DNA from: Dyadobacter sp. SG02
Lineage (GTDB): Bacteria; Bacteroidota; Bacteroidia; Cytophagales; Spirosomataceae
Assembly (NCBI RefSeq): GCF_900109045.1
Contig: NZ_FNYL01000003.1
Span: forward strand, 587,134-651,133
DNA length: 64,000 bases
Direction: 5' to 3'
Shown piece after piece: positions 1 to 7,915 of the stretch. Under the pieces are notes generated by a model. It made no database searches. It worked only from the letters and a program-made list of their open reading frames with translations, and was not told the DNA's origin. Position 1 is the stretch's first letter. Every line of letters starts with the position of its first letter. The translations under genes and the position numbers were made by a program.

Positions 1-2
1 TC

Positions 3-911
3 AAAACCACCGACAAGATCATCGATTATCTGCCCAAAACCTGGGTAAAAGGCCCCAATATCGACCTCATAACATTCAAGGATTTACTCACGCATACGAG
101 CGGGATCACAGGCATGAGCGAAAATTGCCGGAACGGGGCATTCACCGAGAATGTATGGTATGGTTTGAAACTGCTGGTAGAAAATGGTATCCGAAAAGAA
201 AATCATGGATCGAGCTGTTACCAGAATGCCAATTTCGGGCTTTTCAGGGTGCTGATACCAGCTATCAATGGGTTGAAATTTAGCGGTAACGATGAAAATG
301 ATGCATTGTTTGCATTCAGGGGATATGAAGAATATGTGCAGAAGAGCATTTTCGAAAAGGCGGGTGTAACTGCCGAAGCGCTTTTTTCCAACGGCTTCCC
401 TGAGCCTACTTTCGGCTATGATTATCCCTATTCCGAAGAGTATGGTTTTGATCCGGGCGATTTCAGTTCGACCACCGGCGGCTACGGCATTTACCTCACC
501 GCCAACCAGGGCGTAAAGCTTTATGCGGCACTTTTCTCGCCCGAAAACAATGCAGTTCTCACGCAGGGCATGCGTGATGAAATTGTGAATAACGGCCTGG
601 GCAGTTACAGCGCCGTGATGCCTGAGGGAAAATTCAGCTACCACGACGGCTGGTGGTATTCGGGCCTCGGAATTCCGAATCCGAAGGGTTTCCGTAGCGT
701 TTGGATGCATTGCCCGGAAGACATTACCGTCGTCCTCTTCACCAACGCATTGCGCAACGGCGACGGCCTGTTCCCGATCCGTTCGGATTTTTATCAGGAT
801 ATTACCTCGTATGTGCTCTGGGCGTTTTCAAAGTATAAGGACCCCGGCAGAGGTAAGCGTATGCGGCAGGTTGATTTTCATGAGTATCTGGAAGATCCGG
901 AGCCGCATTAA
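3..911 (+). CDS. Serine hydrolase, beta-lactamase class C family (5' end outside window)
   Basis: The reading frame is open from base 3, so the protein enters the window already in progress; about 302 C-terminal residues are visible. The stretch LLTHTSGITG just before the first internal Met is the conserved segment that follows the SxxK catalytic serine motif in class C beta-lactamase and DD-peptidase-like hydrolases. The second-motif equivalent Y-x-N is seen as YQNANFG, and HDGWW sits where the family has its KTG/HxG box. The SxxK serine itself must lie upstream of the window. Such proteins are usually exported esterases or peptidases rather than true lactamases; the substrate cannot be told. 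It ends six bases before the stop codon of the convergent 48-residue gene. Confidence 0.85.
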   Translation, partial: KTTDKIIDYLPKTWVKGPNIDLITFKDLLTHTSGITGMSENCRNGAFTENVWYGLKLLVENGIRKENHGSSCYQNANFGLFRVLIPAINGLKFSGNDENDALFAFRGYEEYVQKSIFEKAGVTAEALFSNGFPEPTFGYDYPYSEEYGFDPGDFSSTTGGYGIYLTANQGVKLYAALFSPENNAVLTQGMRDEIVNNGLGSYSAVMPEGKFSYHDGWWYSGLGIPNPKGFRSVWMHCPEDITVVLFTNALRNGDGLFPIRSDFYQDITSYVLWAFSKYKDPGRGKRMRQVDFHEYLEDPEPH

Positions 912-916
912 GGGGG

Positions 917-1063
917 TTAGTGGCCTGAATACAGCTTCGCTCTTTTTTTTGCAAAGTAAGCTTGAAGCTGCTCGAACGTCATTCCTTCAATTTCACGTGA
1001 TATTTTTTCTTTGATGTCGCGTGTCATTTTGATTGCGTCAAACTCCTTTTCTTTCGTTTTCAT
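917..1063 (-). CDS. 48-residue partner of the PIN protein, probable antitoxin
   Basis: A 48-codon frame starts ATG at 1063 and overlaps the stop codon of the upstream PIN gene by four bases (ATGA), so the two are translationally coupled. The protein is charged and predicted helical: a Lys/Glu-rich N-terminus, then RDIKEKISREIEGMTFEQL, then a basic tail ending KRAKLYSGH. It resembles in pattern the short proteins (RD..E..GMs.E....Y) that often neighbour PIN-domain genes, but I recognise no DNA-binding domain. Order toxin-then-partner is the reverse of classical vapBC. Its role as an antitoxin is inferred from size, overlap and neighbour only. Confidence 0.7.
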   Translation of the reverse strand: MKTKEKEFDAIKMTRDIKEKISREIEGMTFEQLQAYFAKKRAKLYSGH

Positions 1064-1536
1064 AATTGTAAGGCTGTTTTGGGTGAGACAATCTCTAACT
1101 CATCATATCCTAAACGTAAATTTATGTAATTATATCCTTTGATCCTGTGCTCATTAACGATGTGTTTGAAGTTCCAGCTCACCAGGACATCTGCTTTAAC
1201 GATTGTGGCTATGGCGATGTGCAAACAGTCATCGCGACTAGTTGGGCCCACTACATTTTCATTTAGGTAAATTTCAGCCAGATCAGCGGATTCTTGGGTT
1301 AGGAGAACCCGTTCGATGTTGCGGTTGTCAATTTTTTCGAAAAAATGCCTTACTCTTTCGGGAGCGTCGGCCAATTCTCCTTCTGTGATATTTGAAACAA
1401 TACAGCGTATCGCGCCGGATTTAACCAACTCAAAAATTCGTAAACTTTCAATTTTAAATTCGGTATCAAAAACGCCGCCAAATACCGACGTGTCGAAATA
1501 GTAACGAGGGGGCATAAAGTTTGTAAGAAGGTTCAT
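1060..1536 (-). CDS. PIN-domain protein, VapC-like ribonuclease toxin candidate
   Basis: This 158-residue protein has PIN-domain hallmarks: an N-terminal beta strand with the first acidic residue (YYFDTSVFGG), a middle glutamate (EGELADAP), and the C-terminal cluster DDCLHIAIA with a following strand VLVSWNFKH. These acidic residues coordinate Mg2+ for RNA cleavage in the family. Length is normal for a stand-alone PIN toxin. Translation could begin at Met1 or at Met8; the latter would leave a more typical seven-residue lead into the first strand. The four-base overlap with the 48-residue gene downstream points to a two-gene toxin-antitoxin-like operon. RNA target unknown. Confidence 0.82.
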   Translation of the reverse strand: MNLLTNFMPPRYYFDTSVFGGVFDTEFKIESLRIFELVKSGAIRCIVSNITEGELADAPERVRHFFEKIDNRNIERVLLTQESADLAEIYLNENVVGPTSRDDCLHIAIATIVKADVLVSWNFKHIVNEHRIKGYNYINLRLGYDELEIVSPKTALQL

Positions 1537-1607
1537 TGTTTTGAAATTGCATCGAACTTAAACAAGGGGGACTGTCCCACCTACACAAAGTACCCCAACG
1601 ACACTTC

Positions 1608-2381
1608 TCAATGAGCCAACGCCTCCGGTAACATCTTCAGAAACGATTCTGCCCTCAAATAATCCAGCTGTTCATAAAACATCCCCAGCCTGTTCAAATT
1701 TTGATAGTATGCCTCAACGTGCTGATAATAATACTGCTCCGATTGAATGTACCAGGCAACATGCCCAAGCTTGTCAGAAAGAAACCACTTTTCAAGCAGT
1801 CGTGCTGCCCGGCCGTTGCCGTCGTTGAAGGGATGAATGCAAACGAAAACCAAATGAATAAACGACGCGTAATAGAAGATTTCTTCAAATGACAAGTCGC
1901 GATGCAACAACTCTGTAATATCCTCCCAAAGTCTGCCCATTTCTGTTTCCAGTAAATGCGCGGGTGCCGCCTCGAACTGGATGCGACCTGTTTTATGCTC
2001 CATGACGACCATCGGATTCCGCCTGTAAACACCCCGCCAGTGCCCAGGTAAAAGGTGTTCGGTAAGCAGGCGGTGTGCATGTAAAAAATGATCTTCCGTG
2101 AGCCGGTTTTCCTTCGCATAAATGTACGCGCGGAAAAGATCGTTGGGCTTCTGTGTGAGCTCGGGAAGGTATTCTATCTGCTGGATTTTGTGTTTGATAT
2201 AACTATCGACTTCCATCGGTTCGCCTTCGATTTTCGAGGAAGTAATTACGGCCACAGAGGTGTAAAAGTTGAAAGAATCCGCTCTTACGAACGATTCACG
2301 GAGTTTTTGTAGTGCCGCATCGGGATCGAGCCCAAGCTGGTTCCGGTAGTTTTCCAGTAAAGTATCCGATACAATGTTCAT
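1608..2381 (-). CDS. Fic/DOC family protein (probable protein AMPylase)
   Basis: A Fic domain is shown by the motif HPFNDGNGRAAR near residues 182-193, which matches HPFx(D/E)GNGR, the loop that binds the nucleotide and supplies the catalytic histidine. The N-terminal part contains SSKIEGEPM, matching the inhibitory helix motif (S/T)xxxE(G/N) in which a glutamate blocks ATP gamma-phosphate binding, so activity is probably self-inhibited. I chose the Met at 2381 over an in-frame Met at 2414, because the earlier start would add an unlikely 11-residue lead and run into the divergent promoter region. Family members transfer AMP to hydroxyls of target proteins. Target unknown. It is transcribed divergently from the radical SAM gene. 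Confidence 0.9.
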   Translation of the reverse strand: MNIVSDTLLENYRNQLGLDPDAALQKLRESFVRADSFNFYTSVAVITSSKIEGEPMEVDSYIKHKIQQIEYLPELTQKPNDLFRAYIYAKENRLTEDHFLHAHRLLTEHLLPGHWRGVYRRNPMVVMEHKTGRIQFEAAPAHLLETEMGRLWEDITELLHRDLSFEEIFYYASFIHLVFVCIHPFNDGNGRAARLLEKWFLSDKLGHVAWYIQSEQYYYQHVEAYYQNLNRLGMFYEQLDYLRAESFLKMLPEALAH

Positions 2382-2410
2382 GGGCGACGTGGCGTGTGTA
2401 AGGCAACCAA

Positions 2411-2418
2411 CCAAGTTA
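2411..2418 (-). promoter_or_regulatory. Possible -7 box for the Fic gene
   Basis: On the minus strand the box reads TAACTTGG, seven of eight matches to the Bacteroidota TAnnTTTG element, about 30 bases before the chosen Fic start. A TTG trinucleotide lies roughly 18 bases upstream in a TTTTGG run. Weak evidence, based on motif and position only. Confidence 0.3.
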
Positions 2419-2445
2419 CCAGTATTCTTTCAAATCCAAAACCCC

Positions 2446-2453
2446 TACCTTTG
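2446..2453 (+). promoter_or_regulatory. Bacteroidota-type -7 box (TACCTTTG) for the radical SAM gene
   Basis: TACCTTTG is a perfect TAnnTTTG match. A transcript starting about seven bases downstream would begin near 2460, after the first possible ATG (2394) but 15 bases before the GTG at 2475. This is the main reason for choosing the GTG start. No clear TTG -33 element is visible at standard spacing. Confidence 0.5.
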
Positions 2454-2474
2454 CACCGTAGAAAACGTGCATCC

Positions 2475-4673
2475 GTGAAAAAGAAGACACTCCTGGTTAC
2501 CCCGCCATTTACCCAACTCAATACGCCTTATCCCGCGACCGCTTACCTCAAAGGGTTTTTGAATACCCTGGGACGGGAGTCGTATCAGGCAGACCTGGGT
2601 ATCGATGTGATCCTCGAATTGTTTTCTTCCAAAGGGCTGAAAAAGCTGTTTGCTACGCTGGAAGCGTCTGATATTGAGCTGACGGACAATAGTTTCCGCA
2701 TTTACGCGCTCCGGGACGAGTACATTTCGACGATCGATCCGGTGATCCGTTTTCTGAAAAACAGCAATCCTACACTAGCCCATAGCATTTGTGACCGCAC
2801 CTATCTGCCGGAAGCCAGCCGTTTCCAGCAACTCGAAGACCTCGACTGGGCATTCGGGACGATGGGTATCCACGATAAGGCCCGGCATTTGGCAACATTA
2901 TATCTCGAAGACCTCGGCGACCTGATCCAGGAGGCCGTGGACCCGCATTTCGGTTTCAGTCGGTATGCGGAGCGCCTGGGGCGTTCGGCGACGAGTTTTG
3001 ATGAAATGGAAGCCGCGCTGGAAACGCCGGATACTTTGCTTTCGCAGACTTTGAAGGATGTTTTGGAACGGAAGGTGAAGCTGTTCCAACCAGATATTGT
3101 GTGTATTTCGGTGCCATTTCCCGGTAATTTGTACGGTGGTTTCAAATGCGGGCAGTACCTGAAAGCGCATTATCCGCATATCAAAATCGTGATGGGCGGC
3201 GGCTTTGCCAATACCGAACTGCGTTCGCTGGAAGAGCCGCGGGTTTTTAATTATATTGATTTTGTGTGCCTCGACGACGGTGAGGCGCCGCTGCAATCGC
3301 TTTTGGAGCATCTGGATGGAGCGCGCGACCTGACTAGTCTGAAACGGGTGTTTTCGCGAGTCGATGGCAAAGTGGTGTACCACAATGGCGCGAAGGAAAA
3401 GGATGTGCCGCAACGCGAAACAGGCACGCCGGATTACAGCGACCTTCCGTTGCACGATTACCTTTCGGTGATCGAGATCGTGAACCCGATGCACCGCCTT
3501 TGGAGCGACGGCCGCTGGAACAAACTCACGCTCGCACACGGCTGCTACTGGGGCAAATGCTCGTTTTGTGATATTTCACTGGATTATATCCGTCGCTATG
3601 AGCCGATGACGGCTTCGCTGCTCTGTGATCGCATTGAAGAAATTATAGCGCAAACCCAGCAGAACGGCTTCCATTTTGTAGACGAGGCCGCGCCGCCTGC
3701 ATTGCTGCGTGATCTGGCGCTGGAAATTATCCGCCGGAAGCTTACAGTGGTTTGGTGGACGAATATCCGTTTTGAGAAGAACTTCACCCATGACCTTTGC
3801 CTGTTACTGAAAGCCTCGGGCTGCATTGCCATTTCCGGCGGGCTCGAAGTGGCATCCGACCGCTTGCTCGATCGTATGAAAAAGGGCGTAACCGTCGCAC
3901 AGGTAGCACGCGTCGCGGATGCGTTCACACAGGCAGGCATTATGGTACACGCGTATCTGATGTACGGGTTTCCAACGCAAACAGCGCAAGAGACAATAGA
4001 TTCCCTGGAAATGGTTCGGCAAATGTTCCAGTTGGGCATTGTGCAGTCGGGTTTCTGGCACCGGTTTGCGATGACGGCGCATAGCCCGGTCGGTTTGCAT
4101 CCGGAGGAGTTCGATGTAATGCGATTAGGACCGGATACCGGCAAGTTTGCGAATAATGACCTGGAACACGACGACCCATCGGGTGCCGATCACGACCGGT
4201 TTGCAGAGGGTTTGCGCAAGTCGCTTTTCAATTATATGCACGGCGTTTGCCTCGATTTTCCATTGTCCGAATGGTTTGATTTCAGAACGCCGCCGACTGC
4301 CATTCCACCGAATTACCTGGAAAAAAGCATTCATGAGCCGGCCGAACTTGCGGCCAGACCCAATGCAGTGATCGTCTGGACGGGTAGCTTGCCCGAAATG
4401 GCGGTTTTTGAAGAGAAGCGAGGCAAGAAGGTTGTTGAAATAGCCGAACTCGTTTTTTATAACAAAAAGAAAGAATGGGCTGTGGAAGCGGAGGTAGAAG
4501 TAGGCGAGTGGCTTACCGGAATACTGCCCGCGCTGCTGATCGCTAACCCGGAGCCTTACGCATTCGAGCAGTTCAAAAATGACTTCGAAACGGCTGGGTT
4601 AGGCCCTTTTGAAACATTTCTCAGCTCCCGCACGTGGCAGGAGCTGAAAAATGGTGGTATGCTGGTGTTGTAA
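2475..4673 (+). CDS. B12-binding-domain radical SAM protein with C-X4-C-X2-C cluster motif
   Basis: The 732-residue protein starts KKKTLLVTPPFTQLN, typical of cobalamin-binding radical SAM proteins. A Rossmann-like B12-binding region follows at about residues 190-290 (ISVPFPGN, IVMGGGFAN). The radical SAM domain begins at HGCYWGKCSFCD, where Cys357, Cys362 and Cys365 would hold the 4Fe-4S cluster. The spacing is C-X4-C-X2-C rather than the usual C-X3-C-X2-C. Later elements such as GGLEVASDRLLDRMKKG and YLMYGFPTQT fit the barrel. GTG at 2475 is preferred over ATG at 2394 because of the promoter box between them and the start of family similarity. The reaction is unknown; relatives include methyltransferases and ring-forming enzymes. 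Confidence 0.85.
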   Translation: MKKKTLLVTPPFTQLNTPYPATAYLKGFLNTLGRESYQADLGIDVILELFSSKGLKKLFATLEASDIELTDNSFRIYALRDEYISTIDPVIRFLKNSNPTLAHSICDRTYLPEASRFQQLEDLDWAFGTMGIHDKARHLATLYLEDLGDLIQEAVDPHFGFSRYAERLGRSATSFDEMEAALETPDTLLSQTLKDVLERKVKLFQPDIVCISVPFPGNLYGGFKCGQYLKAHYPHIKIVMGGGFANTELRSLEEPRVFNYIDFVCLDDGEAPLQSLLEHLDGARDLTSLKRVFSRVDGKVVYHNGAKEKDVPQRETGTPDYSDLPLHDYLSVIEIVNPMHRLWSDGRWNKLTLAHGCYWGKCSFCDISLDYIRRYEPMTASLLCDRIEEIIAQTQQNGFHFVDEAAPPALLRDLALEIIRRKLTVVWWTNIRFEKNFTHDLCLLLKASGCIAISGGLEVASDRLLDRMKKGVTVAQVARVADAFTQAGIMVHAYLMYGFPTQTAQETIDSLEMVRQMFQLGIVQSGFWHRFAMTAHSPVGLHPEEFDVMRLGPDTGKFANNDLEHDDPSGADHDRFAEGLRKSLFNYMHGVCLDFPLSEWFDFRTPPTAIPPNYLEKSIHEPAELAARPNAVIVWTGSLPEMAVFEEKRGKKVVEIAELVFYNKKKEWAVEAEVEVGEWLTGILPALLIANPEPYAFEQFKNDFETAGLGPFETFLSSRTWQELKNGGMLVL

Positions 4674-4676
4674 TGC

Positions 4677-5786
4677 TTAGTAACGCAGCACTTCGAAGGT
4701 TTCGAGGTTGTCGTCGAATGTCGTGAAAACGGCCGGGTAACCTGGCGCAATGCTGCCGATCTTGTCCTGGATTCCTAACGCCGTAGCCGGACGAATGGTC
4801 GCCATTTCAACCGCTTCCTGAACGGGTATTCCAATGATCTCCACTGCATTTCGTACCGCGTCGCCGAGCGAAATAGTGGCGCCCGCGAGGTTACCATCCG
4901 AGTTGATATATTTCCCGTCCTTCAAATAAGCATCAAATTCTCCCCATTTGAACTGGGTAACCTTCTGACCTAAAAACAATGCATCGGAAATCAGGAACAG
5001 CTTGTCGCGCTTGATTTTGTAAGCCACGCTCGCCGCACCAAAATCGCAATGGGTACCATCGATAATAATGGGTGCGTAAACCGATTCGGTTTCGAAAGTC
5101 GCGCCTACGAGCCCGGGCGCGCGATGGCCGAAGGCCGACATGGCGTTGTACAAATGCGTTACCAGTTGAATACCCTGGTCGAACGCCGTCATCGCCTCGG
5201 CGTAGGTGGCATTGGAGTGTCCTGCCGATACGGTAATGCCCGATTCGAGCAGCATTTGAAGCTGATCTTCGGTGAACATTTCCGGGGCGATCGTGATCAG
5301 GCGGATCACGTCTTGGCCGTATTGAATGATTTCTTCAAGTTCCGCATTGGTCGGTTTGCGCACGAATGCCGTTAAATGCGCGCCGCGTTTAATCGGGTTG
5401 AGGAACGGGCCTTCCAGGTGCATGCCCAGCACGCCCGAATCCGGGTTTTTGGCCATGTAGCTGCGGGTGGCTTCGATGCCTTTCAAAATGTTGTCGTGCG
5501 GGGACGTAATGAGGGTAGGGAGCACGTAAGCGGTACCGGTGCGGACGCTCGCCTGGTAGATGTCGTCGATCGTTTCCTCGTCGGCGCGCTCGGTGAAATA
5601 GAACTGCTCGCCGCCGTTAATGTGGCTGTCGAATAGCCCCGGCGCGAGGTTGGTTACCTGCGGCATGCCGGTTTTGGGTGTACCGCTCTCGACGCTGCGA
5701 ATGCGGCCGTTTTCGGTGACGATAATCTGGTTAAATAGGACTTCCTTTCCTGTAAAAACTTTCTCTGCGAAGAACTGGGTGGACAT
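4677..5786 (-). CDS. nagA: N-acetylglucosamine-6-phosphate deacetylase
   Basis: This enzyme removes acetate from GlcNAc-6-P to give glucosamine-6-P, a cytosolic step of amino-sugar catabolism and peptidoglycan recycling. Amidohydrolase motifs are in order: FDSHINGG near the N-terminus, MHLEGPFLNP with a metal-binding glutamate, AGHSNATYAEA and THLYNAM with metal-binding histidines, IIDGTHCD, and the catalytic aspartate region LISDALF. At 369 residues it is of normal length. The start at the third codon (MSTQFF) is preferred to ATG at 5792. It converges with the radical SAM gene, three bases apart. No other nag genes are in view, so it is probably transcribed alone. Confidence 0.93.
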   Translation of the reverse strand: MSTQFFAEKVFTGKEVLFNQIIVTENGRIRSVESGTPKTGMPQVTNLAPGLFDSHINGGEQFYFTERADEETIDDIYQASVRTGTAYVLPTLITSPHDNILKGIEATRSYMAKNPDSGVLGMHLEGPFLNPIKRGAHLTAFVRKPTNAELEEIIQYGQDVIRLITIAPEMFTEDQLQMLLESGITVSAGHSNATYAEAMTAFDQGIQLVTHLYNAMSAFGHRAPGLVGATFETESVYAPIIIDGTHCDFGAASVAYKIKRDKLFLISDALFLGQKVTQFKWGEFDAYLKDGKYINSDGNLAGATISLGDAVRNAVEIIGIPVQEAVEMATIRPATALGIQDKIGSIAPGYPAVFTTFDDNLETFEVLRY

Positions 5787-5845
5787 AATCAAAGGCTTGG
5801 TTTAGAAGCGCCCAAGAAACAAAAAACGCAGAGCGCTTCAAAGCA

Positions 5846-6409
5846 CTATTTGATAATTATGTCAAATTTGGTCAACAGCCCGGCCAGGTCCGACGAGAGG
5901 AATTTCGCTTTGCGAACATTGTTGGCCGTGGGATCGATCGTGAAGTTTTTGCTGGTCGAAAAATCGACCCCGGCGAGGTTGGTACCATCGAAAACCGCAT
6001 CCCAAAAATCGCAGTTATGCACTTTGCATTTGGAAAGGTCGGTTTGGGTGAAATCGGCGTTGTGAATTTTGCAGCTGTTGAAAACGGTTTTATTCAGCTT
6101 CTTCCGTTCGAAAATGGCGTAATCGAGAATGCAGTTCTCGAAAACTGCCGCGAAAGCGAAGTCTTTGCTCTCCGAAAAATTGACGCCCGTGAGTTTGCAA
6201 TTGACAAATTCGATATCGGAAATTTTACAATTCTTGACCGATGCATTGCTCAGGTTGCATTCCTCGAATACGCAGTCGATGAAGTCGATACCGGTCAGGT
6301 CCGGAATGTTGCATTGCACAAACCGGACCTGCTCGTAGCTACTTTCCAGCAGTGGCTCAATGTTAAAATCTTTGTTTTCAATAGTGTCGAAACTGCTGGT
6401 ACTGCGCAT
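5846..6409 (-). CDS. Pentapeptide-repeat protein
   Basis: Nearly the whole 187 residues consist of pentapeptide repeats of the A(D/N)LxF class: about 20 imperfect units with a central Phe/Leu every fifth residue, for example CNLSNASVKNCKI, CKLTGVNFSES and THE-like units around NADFTQTDLSKCK. Such sequences fold into a right-handed square beta helix. There is no signal peptide, so it is probably cytosolic. Qnr/MfpA proteins of similar size mimic DNA and protect gyrase, but nothing visible here shows that activity. It lies 17 bases downstream of the thioredoxin stop on the opposite side of a short gap, with thioredoxin upstream in the same direction, so the two may be co-transcribed. Confidence 0.88.
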   Translation of the reverse strand: MRSTSSFDTIENKDFNIEPLLESSYEQVRFVQCNIPDLTGIDFIDCVFEECNLSNASVKNCKISDIEFVNCKLTGVNFSESKDFAFAAVFENCILDYAIFERKKLNKTVFNSCKIHNADFTQTDLSKCKVHNCDFWDAVFDGTNLAGVDFSTSKNFTIDPTANNVRKAKFLSSDLAGLLTKFDIIIK

Positions 6410-6425
6410 TGAACCACGAAGGATA

Positions 6426-6722
6426 TTAAATGTATTGCTTGATAACGGATTTGAGCTGGTCGGCCTGCACTACACCCGACTGGCGCCAGAGCGGCTTACC
6501 GTTTTTGAAAACGATCAATGTAGGAACACCCTGAATGCGGTATGCCTGTGCTGCCGACTGGTTTTTATCCACATCGACTTTGATGATCGTCGCTGAATCG
6601 CCCAGATCGGCCTTTACTTTTTCAAGGATCGGTTTCATCATTTTACACGGGCCGCACCATTCGGCCGAGAAGTCCACCAAAACCGGTTTATCGCTGTTGA
6701 TCAATTCTGAGAATGTTGCCAT
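6426..6722 (-). CDS. trxA: Thioredoxin
   Basis: A 98-residue thioredoxin with the redox motif WCGPCK at residues 22-27 and the cis-proline loop [11 protein letters not shown]. The start is set at the internal Met (MATFSEL), because an upstream in-frame ATG at 6809 would add 29 residues unlike any thioredoxin N-terminus and without signal-peptide character. It reduces protein disulfides in the cytosol, normally with thioredoxin reductase, which is not in the window. The pentapeptide-repeat gene follows 16 bases downstream on the same strand. Confidence 0.92.
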   Translation of the reverse strand: MATFSELINSDKPVLVDFSAEWCGPCKMMKPILEKVKADLGDSATIIKVDVDKNQSAAQAYRIQGVPTLIVFKNGKPLWRQSGVVQADQLKSVIKQYI

Positions 6723-6813
6723 GACTACAATGTTTTGTCTGTATTGATAACCCATCCCGGCCTCGAAAGGTTTAATCCGTGCCGGCAGAAAAACCGGGGT
6801 AAAGATCATGCCA

Positions 6814-7884
6814 TTAGTCCCAATTGTCTCTCAGAAACTTACCCACGCGTTTTTCCACAAATTCATAGGTGAAATGCGAGTAAAGGATCGTCAGCGCGAT
6901 CGAACTAAGCAGGGAAATGGCGAACATCGCTTCATTTTCCGGGGATTTTAAGAACCTGAATAATACGATGTTGACAAATATCAGCACGATCGCGTGGTTC
7001 AGGTAAATAGAATAGGAGATTTTGCCCAGATACTGAAAGGGTTTGCTGTTGAGCATTTGCGTAACAACACCCGCAGAGCTGGCGAAAATGACGATCCCGA
7101 CCGAGAAAATGAATGGGAATACGAGCTTCCAGAGATTGAGCTCCCAATGGTGCACGAAATACATCGCGGCGACCAGAAAAAGCAGGAATGGAATTTCGAA
7201 TGCAGAAAGCTGAAATGTTTTTTGCCTTAACAGCCTTTGCGTGAATATGCCCAGCGCGAAACAGAGCAATCCGCGCACGTAACCGTAATCGTATGCCAGC
7301 AGATATTCGCCCCTTGAACAGATGAAAATGGCGGATAGGAGGCCGATAACCGCAAATGCGGCATATTTGAACCGCGGCAGTGTCAATACGACCAGCCCGA
7401 ATACGACGTAGGAAATCATTTCAGCAGAAATTGACCACGAGGGATAATTATTGCTGATCCAACCGCCCAATATCGTGCTGGAACCCATAAATGTAAGGGC
7501 GTCCAGGGATGTGTAAAAGTAATAACTCAGACCCATTCCTGCGACATTCTTCAACGCGCTGTGCTCACCGAGCAGGTTGGCTGCCACAAAAACGACTTCC
7601 GTGTAAAACAGGAGCGGGTACAACCTGATAAAACGCTTTTTGAGGAAAGTCAGGAAATCGCTGGTGCTGTGAATGCGGTCGACATAGTTAAGTGCAATGA
7701 CGAAACCACTGAGCACGAAGAAGAAATCGACAAACAGGCTCGCGTTGATGACGAAAAAGTTGTTGTAAAGAATCGATTCCTTGAATGCATTGTGGTGGTG
7801 GGCAATGACCAGGACAGCGAATATGCCCCTTAACCCATCCAGTTGTTCAACTCTGTTCTTCATGCGCGAAATGCTGGAAACCAT
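6814..7884 (-). CDS. Membrane acyltransferase, acyltransferase-3 family
   Basis: The N-terminus [20 protein letters not shown] carries the family signature with the conserved arginine and the catalytic-type histidine pair at the first membrane helix. About ten hydrophobic segments follow over 356 residues, and the C-terminus has the usual [10 protein letters not shown] tail. Members of the family (OafA, WcaH-like proteins) O-acetylate surface sugars at the inner membrane. As the last gene of the polysaccharide operon it probably decorates that glycan. Met8 (7863) is an equally good start, since many homologues begin MKNR.E.LDG. Confidence 0.87.
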   Translation of the reverse strand: MVSSISRMKNRVEQLDGLRGIFAVLVIAHHHNAFKESILYNNFFVINASLFVDFFFVLSGFVIALNYVDRIHSTSDFLTFLKKRFIRLYPLLFYTEVVFVAANLLGEHSALKNVAGMGLSYYFYTSLDALTFMGSSTILGGWISNNYPSWSISAEMISYVVFGLVVLTLPRFKYAAFAVIGLLSAIFICSRGEYLLAYDYGYVRGLLCFALGIFTQRLLRQKTFQLSAFEIPFLLFLVAAMYFVHHWELNLWKLVFPFIFSVGIVIFASSAGVVTQMLNSKPFQYLGKISYSIYLNHAIVLIFVNIVLFRFLKSPENEAMFAISLLSSIALTILYSHFTYEFVEKRVGKFLRDNWD

Positions 7885-7915
7885 TCGGGACGGTTCCGCG
7901 GCTCGGGGGAGTATA

